8,441 nucleotides of DNA, from contig CAMLGO010000030.1 in NCBI GenBank assembly GCA_946479665.1, forward strand, positions 1 through 8,441, read 5' to 3'. Positions 4,642 through 8,441 of this stretch are shown here, in pieces. The stretch's first letter is position 1. Every line of letters starts with the position of its first letter. Source of the stretch: an uncultured Candidatus Saccharibacteria bacterium. Lineage in GTDB: Bacteria > Patescibacteria > Saccharimonadia > Saccharimonadales > UBA6022. The translations under genes and the position numbers were made by a program. Under the pieces are notes generated by a model that searched no databases, was not told where the DNA came from, and saw only the letters and a list, made by a program, of their open reading frames with translations.

Positions 4642-5424
4642 TTATTTCCGCGATACGATGAGCGAGAAAAAATCGGTGAGAATCCGCGAACGCAAGACGC
4701 GGCGTCTTGCGACCACACTTCGTTTCTTGACGATACATGCGCGGACAAATGCCCCATAGATCGTATCGCCGCTCATATCCACCTCGGCATGCCACTGAAT
4801 CCCATAATGACCTTTGCCGCGAATCGCCTCAATGCTACCATCCTCAGCTCGCGCCATCACCTGAAAGCCAGGTGCAAGTTGGTTTACAGCCTGATGGTGC
4901 CTGCCCGTCACTGCTACCTGCCTACCTCTACCGTAGCCCAGAAAATCCTTTTCGAGTGTTACCGTATGCCGTGCCGGTGCCGCACTTGAACCATGATCAA
5001 GCATACTACCATAATCCTCGGCAATATCCTGATAAAGTGTGCCCCCGTAGTGTACATTCAGCAGCTGCTGGCCATAACAAACACCAAGAATTGGCACCTC
5101 CCATTCATCACAGGCCGCAATCAGTTGGCGCTCCCAATCAGTACGTTCTCGCGGCTCCTTGGGACGACTGCCGTGCTTCTCTTGACCATATAAGGTAGCG
5201 TCTATATCCTTACCGCCGCTGATCACAATGCCGTCGCAGAGCTGCGCAGCGACAAGTGGATCGATAGTAGCATCAAGGAAGATTGGCTGCGCCCCGGCTT
5301 GGCGAAGTGCTACACCATACTCACGACGCACACGATTGTATACAATGTTTTGCGTCACATGATCGTCTTCATCGATACACATGGTTACGCCGATAACTGG
5401 CTGCATGGTGTTTGTCTTTTCCAT
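4642..5424 (-). CDS. Class I glutamine-amidotransferase-like hydrolase, peptidase C26 (PuuD-type)
   Basis: The 260-residue cytoplasmic enzyme belongs to the gamma-glutamyl hydrolase/PuuD branch of class I glutamine amidotransferases. It starts with the typical PVIGVTM (9-15) and has the ISGGKDI oxyanion-side loop (68-74), the nucleophile elbow ILGVCYGQQLLN with C116, the HHQAVNQLAPG substrate loop (176-186) and GIQWHAE with H212 and E214 completing the triad. Relatives hydrolyse gamma-glutamyl amides such as gamma-glutamyl-GABA; the true substrate is unknown, as no putrescine genes are nearby. Most relatives read HPE where this one reads HAE. Residues 233-260 form an unusual tail with ten Lys/Arg, partly encoded by a perfect palindrome. 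The start at ATG 5424 gives a near-leaderless message. M7 (ATG 5404-5406) is an alternative that keeps the whole domain and has the weak GGAAAAGA upstream. Confidence 0.9.
   Translation of the reverse strand: MEKTNTMQPVIGVTMCIDEDDHVTQNIVYNRVRREYGVALRQAGAQPIFLDATIDPLVAAQLCDGIVISGGKDIDATLYGQEKHGSRPKEPRERTDWERQLIAACDEWEVPILGVCYGQQLLNVHYGGTLYQDIAEDYGSMLDHGSSAAPARHTVTLEKDFLGYGRGRQVAVTGRHHQAVNQLAPGFQVMARAEDGSIEAIRGKGHYGIQWHAEVDMSGDTIYGAFVRACIVKKRSVVARRRVLRSRILTDFFSLIVSRK
4691..4711. repeat. Perfect 10+1+10 palindrome inside the C26 gene
   Basis: CGCAAGACGC (4691-4700), a central G, and GCGTCTTGCG (4702-4711) are exact reverse complements. In frame it encodes V-A-R-R-R-V-L-R, residues 238-245 of the amidotransferase-like protein, within the basic tail beyond the conserved domain. 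Such a long GC-rich perfect dyad is uncommon inside a coding region. On the minus strand a T6 run occurs only about 17 bases past the hairpin, so it is not a standard terminator. Confidence 0.85.
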
Positions 5425-5427
5425 TTA

Positions 5428-5440
5428 TGCTTTAGTTATA
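5428..5440 (-). promoter_or_regulatory. Possible -10 box for near-leaderless C26 transcript
   Basis: TATAAC (5440-5435, minus strand) lies ten bases before ATG 5424, which predicts a leader of about three bases. A weak TTGCAG sits 17 bases further upstream. No Shine-Dalgarno sequence occurs before ATG 5424. The gap to the ileS stop is only 54 bases and has no terminator, so readthrough from ileS is an alternative source of transcript. Confidence 0.35.
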
Positions 5441-5478
5441 CGCGTAAGCAGAGTGTACTGCAAGTAGAATCTTATAAG

Positions 5479-8388
5479 CTAGGCGACGCGAGCGAGCGTG
5501 ATCATTAAGGCATCGCCCTCAACCTTGACCTCAGCCGCGTAGCCGTCGTTTGGCGCAGCCAGCTCGTCGGCGAGTGTCTCGGCAGCAATTACGGCCACAT
5601 GCTCGTCGATAGCCGTCTGCAGTTCACTGCTTTTGGTTTCAAGATGAAGAGTAATATGATCGTCGACATTGAGTCCGGCATTTTTGCGTGCATTCTGCAC
5701 ATGACGAATCACCTCGCGCATCAAACCTTCGCGCTGTAACTCGGGCGTCAGAGTAAGATCAAGCGTGACTTCCGCACCATGCTTCACGACCACCCGCTTC
5801 ACGTTTAGCTCTTCGGTCAGAATGTCTTCGAAGTCAACAAACTCACCAAGCGATGGAATCGTCACACTTGCCAGTGGCTGGCGGACTTTCATGCGCTCCT
5901 TGGCGCGAATACTCAGGCCGGCATTTACATAGTCGCGGACCGTCTCCATATCTTGAACGACCAACTCATTCACATGTCCGTTTGCTGGCCAATCAAGCAG
6001 ATGAACGCTTTCGCCTCCAGTCAATTTTTGGTACAGCTCTTCAGCAAGGAATGGCGTGAATGGCGCCAGGACATAGCTCAAACGAACAAGCACATAGTGG
6101 AGCGTGCGGTAGGCATTGTTCTTATCGATATCGTCACCAGATTTCCAGAAACGGCGACGGCTGCGGCGCACGTACCAGTTGCTGGCGTCTTCGATAAACG
6201 GCAAGATCGGCTTAACGGCATTTGGAATATCGTAGGCATCCATGTGCTTTTCAACTTCTTGCGTCAGTTGGTGTACGCGACTCACGATCCATTGATCAAG
6301 TGGGTTTTCAAGGCCGTCGGTTGGGTCGGATAGATCACCGCTAAATTCCCAACCATCGACTTCGGCATACATGGTAAAGAAATCGTACATGTTCCATACC
6401 ATCGAAAGCTTGCGCGCCACATCACCTACTTCTTTGTCCTGAAGAGCAAAATCTTCGCCGTTGAGCAGTGGGCTCTGGAGCAGCAAGAAACGGAGGCTAT
6501 CGGCTGAGTACTGGTCCATCAGTACATTCGGATCAGTGTAATTGCCGTAGCTTTTGCTCATCTTGCGGCCGTCATTACCGGCGACATTTCCGGTGACGAT
6601 CACGTTCTTGAATGAGTTTTCACCAAATAGCGCAACGCTCATCGAATGCATGTAATAGAACCATGCGCGAACTTGACCAATGTATTCCACGATGAAATCA
6701 CCAGGGAAATTTTGCTCAAACTTTTGCTTGTTTTCAAACGGATAGTGGAACTGCGCAAATGGCATGCTGCCGGCTTCAAACCAACTGTCCATTACTTTGT
6801 CGATACGCTCGTACGTTACGCCGTCTATTTCAAATGTAATGTCATCTACCCATGGGCGGTGATAATCGTCGAGCTCGACACCGCTGAGTTCTTTTAACTC
6901 GCTGTAGCTACCAACTACCTTAACGTGTGTCTTGCCATCTTTATCGATACCCTTCCATACCGGCATTGCCGTTGCCCAGAAACGGTCACGTGACAAGTTC
7001 CAGTCTGGTGCTTGCTCAATCGTTTTAGCAAAGCGACCATTTTTGACATGCTCTGGAAACCAGTTAATGTTGCCATTCTTCTCAAGCATTGTTTCACGCT
7101 GTTGATCAATATCCATAAACCAACTTGGGTGCGCACGGTACATCAGCTTCGTACCACAGCGGTGACAGTGTGGGTAGCTGTGACGGATATAATCAATCTT
7201 CCAAACAATGCCCTGTTCAAGTAACGTCTTAGCAATCGTTTTATTAATTTCCCAAACATTTTCACCCGTCCAGTCGCCTTCGGTAAAGTGACCGTTCTCG
7301 TCAATTGTATGAACCACTGGGATTTTCTTTTCACGGGCCAATGCAAAGTCCTCTTCACCGTACGCAGGTGCGATGTGAACAATTCCTGTACCCGATTCTG
7401 TCGTGACATAATCAGCTGCCCAAATTTTATGTGCATTCTCGCCACGATCAACCCCAAGTAGTGGTTCGTATTCATGCCCTACCAGGTCCTTGCCGTAGAA
7501 ACACCTTACCAATTTGACATCCTTACCAAATTCAAGCTTCAGCTTTACGCACATATCCACCACGGCACCTTGTGCCGCAATCATCCGCTCGCCATCAACA
7601 TCATATTCTTCATATTCCAAATCGGGATTCACCGCGAGAGCTGTATTGGCAGGAAGTGTCCATGGCGTCGTTGTCCACGCAAGCATATATAATGGTTTCG
7701 ATTCGTCACCTTTTTCATTACCCAAGGCTTTTGGCTCAGATTTCAATTTGAATTTTACATACACACTTGGCTCGGTCACATCCTGATACGCACCTGCATC
7801 CATGGTCACCTCGGCCTTTGAAAGTGGTGTAGCGTCAAGCGTACAGTACATCAGCACCTTTTCGCCTTCGTAGATCTTGCCCTTTTCATACAGTGTTTTA
7901 AATGCCCACCATACCGATTCCATGTATTCTTTGTCCATGGTTTTATAGGCACCCTTGAAGTCTACCCAGCGGCCGATGCGGTCAATCGTATCTTCCCATA
8001 GACTACTGGTCTGAACCATGTTCTCGCGGCACGCGATAATATATTTCTCGATACCGTAATCTAGCACTTCTTCACGCGAATTAATGCCAAGTTTCTTTTC
8101 TGTGTAACGTTCAGCAGGAAGCCCATGACAATCCCAACCCCAGACACGCTCGACGTGCTTGCCTTTCATTGTCTGATAGCGTGGTACAACATCTTTTACA
8201 ATCGAACTAAGGAGTGTTCCATGGTGCGGTACACCAGAAATAAACGGAGGACCGTCGTAGAATACATAGGAATTATCTTTTGGTCGCATGTCGACCGACT
8301 TCTCAAATGTCTTGTTCTTCTTCCACTGCGCAACGAGGTCTTTTTCGTATTCAAGTGCGCGGCGGCGAGTATTGGCTTTAAATTTCAT
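5479..8388 (-). CDS. ileS: Isoleucine-tRNA ligase
   Basis: The product has 969 residues and charges tRNA-Ile with isoleucine in the cytoplasm. Numbered from ATG 8388, the class I catalytic core begins with YVFYDGPPFISGVPHHGTLL (41-60); the HIGH-type motif is HHGT (55-58). WGWDCHGLPAE follows at 83-93. The CP1 editing domain that removes mischarged valine is marked by WTTTPWTLPANTA (238-250) and GTGIVHIAPAYGEEDF (333-348). A C-x2-C knuckle, PHCHRCG, holds C408 and C411, then SWF. KMSKS is at 609-613 in GRKMSKSYGN. The anticodon-binding domain runs from about 695, and no Cys-rich zinc tail ends the protein. That points to the eukaryote-like (type 2) IleRS group also seen in other Patescibacteria. 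A TTG at 8403 in the same frame would add five residues but would overlap the Shine-Dalgarno AAAGGA, so ATG 8388 is preferred. The stop is TAG. Confidence 0.97.
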   Translation of the reverse strand: MKFKANTRRRALEYEKDLVAQWKKNKTFEKSVDMRPKDNSYVFYDGPPFISGVPHHGTLLSSIVKDVVPRYQTMKGKHVERVWGWDCHGLPAERYTEKKLGINSREEVLDYGIEKYIIACRENMVQTSSLWEDTIDRIGRWVDFKGAYKTMDKEYMESVWWAFKTLYEKGKIYEGEKVLMYCTLDATPLSKAEVTMDAGAYQDVTEPSVYVKFKLKSEPKALGNEKGDESKPLYMLAWTTTPWTLPANTALAVNPDLEYEEYDVDGERMIAAQGAVVDMCVKLKLEFGKDVKLVRCFYGKDLVGHEYEPLLGVDRGENAHKIWAADYVTTESGTGIVHIAPAYGEEDFALAREKKIPVVHTIDENGHFTEGDWTGENVWEINKTIAKTLLEQGIVWKIDYIRHSYPHCHRCGTKLMYRAHPSWFMDIDQQRETMLEKNGNINWFPEHVKNGRFAKTIEQAPDWNLSRDRFWATAMPVWKGIDKDGKTHVKVVGSYSELKELSGVELDDYHRPWVDDITFEIDGVTYERIDKVMDSWFEAGSMPFAQFHYPFENKQKFEQNFPGDFIVEYIGQVRAWFYYMHSMSVALFGENSFKNVIVTGNVAGNDGRKMSKSYGNYTDPNVLMDQYSADSLRFLLLQSPLLNGEDFALQDKEVGDVARKLSMVWNMYDFFTMYAEVDGWEFSGDLSDPTDGLENPLDQWIVSRVHQLTQEVEKHMDAYDIPNAVKPILPFIEDASNWYVRRSRRRFWKSGDDIDKNNAYRTLHYVLVRLSYVLAPFTPFLAEELYQKLTGGESVHLLDWPANGHVNELVVQDMETVRDYVNAGLSIRAKERMKVRQPLASVTIPSLGEFVDFEDILTEELNVKRVVVKHGAEVTLDLTLTPELQREGLMREVIRHVQNARKNAGLNVDDHITLHLETKSSELQTAIDEHVAVIAAETLADELAAPNDGYAAEVKVEGDALMITLARVA

Positions 8389-8394
8389 TTTTAT

Positions 8395-8400
8395 TCCTTT
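8395..8400 (-). promoter_or_regulatory. Shine-Dalgarno deciding the ileS start
   Basis: AAAGGA on the minus strand lies six bases before ATG 8388, the same core and spacing as in rplU. It overlaps the first codons that would be translated from TTG 8403, which makes the TTG an unlikely start. Confidence 0.75.
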
Positions 8401-8401
8401 C

Positions 8402-8437
8402 AAAAAACAAAAAATCCCTGTTTAGTCACTGGAATCC
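8402..8437 (-). terminator. Weak hairpin with U run upstream of ileS (terminator of preceding gene or attenuator)
   Basis: On the minus strand GGATTCC (8437-8431) can pair with GGGATTT (8418-8412) through A-U, C-G and several G-U pairs, with a 12-base loop. T6-G-T6 follows, up to 8402, immediately before the ileS ribosome site. It could end the gene upstream of the window or act as an attenuator in the ileS leader. The stem is weak, and the leader is cut by the window edge. I see no T-box signature in the visible part. Confidence 0.35.
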
Positions 8438-8441
8438 GATT

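Noticed and set aside
4642..5424. Assignment of the C26 protein as GMP synthase GuaA or carbamoyl-phosphate synthase CarA
   Set aside because: There is no synthetase domain or partner, and the HHQAV loop and ISGGKDI motif fit the stand-alone PuuD/gamma-glutamyl hydrolase branch.
5953..6333. A long open frame on the + strand opposite ileS, with several others in that region
   Set aside because: These lie fully inside ileS, show no family resemblance or ribosome site, and are explained as antisense shadows of a strongly coding strand.
8389..8403. TTG start five codons upstream for ileS
   Set aside because: The codons would contain the Shine-Dalgarno AAAGGA itself, which is ideally spaced for ATG 8388.
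8389..8441. T-box riboswitch in the ileS leader
   Set aside because: Only about 53 bases are visible, with no T-box AGGGTGG-type motif or specifier loop. More leader sequence would be needed to judge.

Overview
The window most likely comes from a small-genome Patescibacteria/CPR bacterium, with Candidatus Saccharibacteria (TM7) as the best guess. This rests on protein style and layout, not on a marker search. The pointers are an isoleucyl-tRNA synthetase with a GVPHHGTLLSSIVKD active-site segment, a rplU gene standing alone without rpmA, single-gene transcription units with short gaps, and two anchored surface proteins. All reading frames are consistent with the standard bacterial code. The visible stop codons are TAG (5) and TAA (3); no gene ends in TGA.

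Layout. Positions 1-504 (+) hold the 3' end of a polytopic membrane protein that resembles PIG-V-type mannosyltransferases. It converges on the rest of the window, which is all on the minus strand, and a perfect 16-bp hairpin (522-559) separates the two. Reading the minus strand from right to left in coordinates, the genes are: ileS (5479-8388); a class I glutamine-amidotransferase-like peptidase C26 protein (4642-5424); a 67-residue acidic protein (4355-4558); a short HEXXHXXGXXH metallopeptidase (3942-4325); a 194-residue surface or membrane protein of unknown function (3299-3883); rplU (2908-3216) with its own promoter and terminator; and a large secreted, membrane-anchored RCC1 propeller protein (563-2806). 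No stretch over 300 bases lacks a gene. I saw no tRNA, rRNA, CRISPR array, insertion sequence or prophage.

How the genes relate. This is not a metabolic operon. It is a series of mostly separate transcription units: translation (ileS, rplU), small-molecule amidohydrolysis (C26 protein), proteolysis (zincin) and cell surface (PIG-V-like protein, RCC1 protein, 194-residue protein). Start signals fall into two groups. ileS and rplU share AAAGGA six bases before ATG, and the RCC1 gene has GAGGGGAGA. The metallopeptidase and C26 genes have no Shine-Dalgarno sequence and carry -10-like boxes so close to ATG that their mRNAs should be leaderless or nearly so.

The points most worth a second look are the seven-blade RCC1 ectodomain with a cysteine pair in every blade, a perfect 10+1+10 palindrome inside the basic tail of the C26 protein, the HHGT variant of the HIGH motif in IleS, the possible leaderless genes, and two promoter-overlapping dyads. 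I found no clear evidence of a new multi-gene defence or mobile system.
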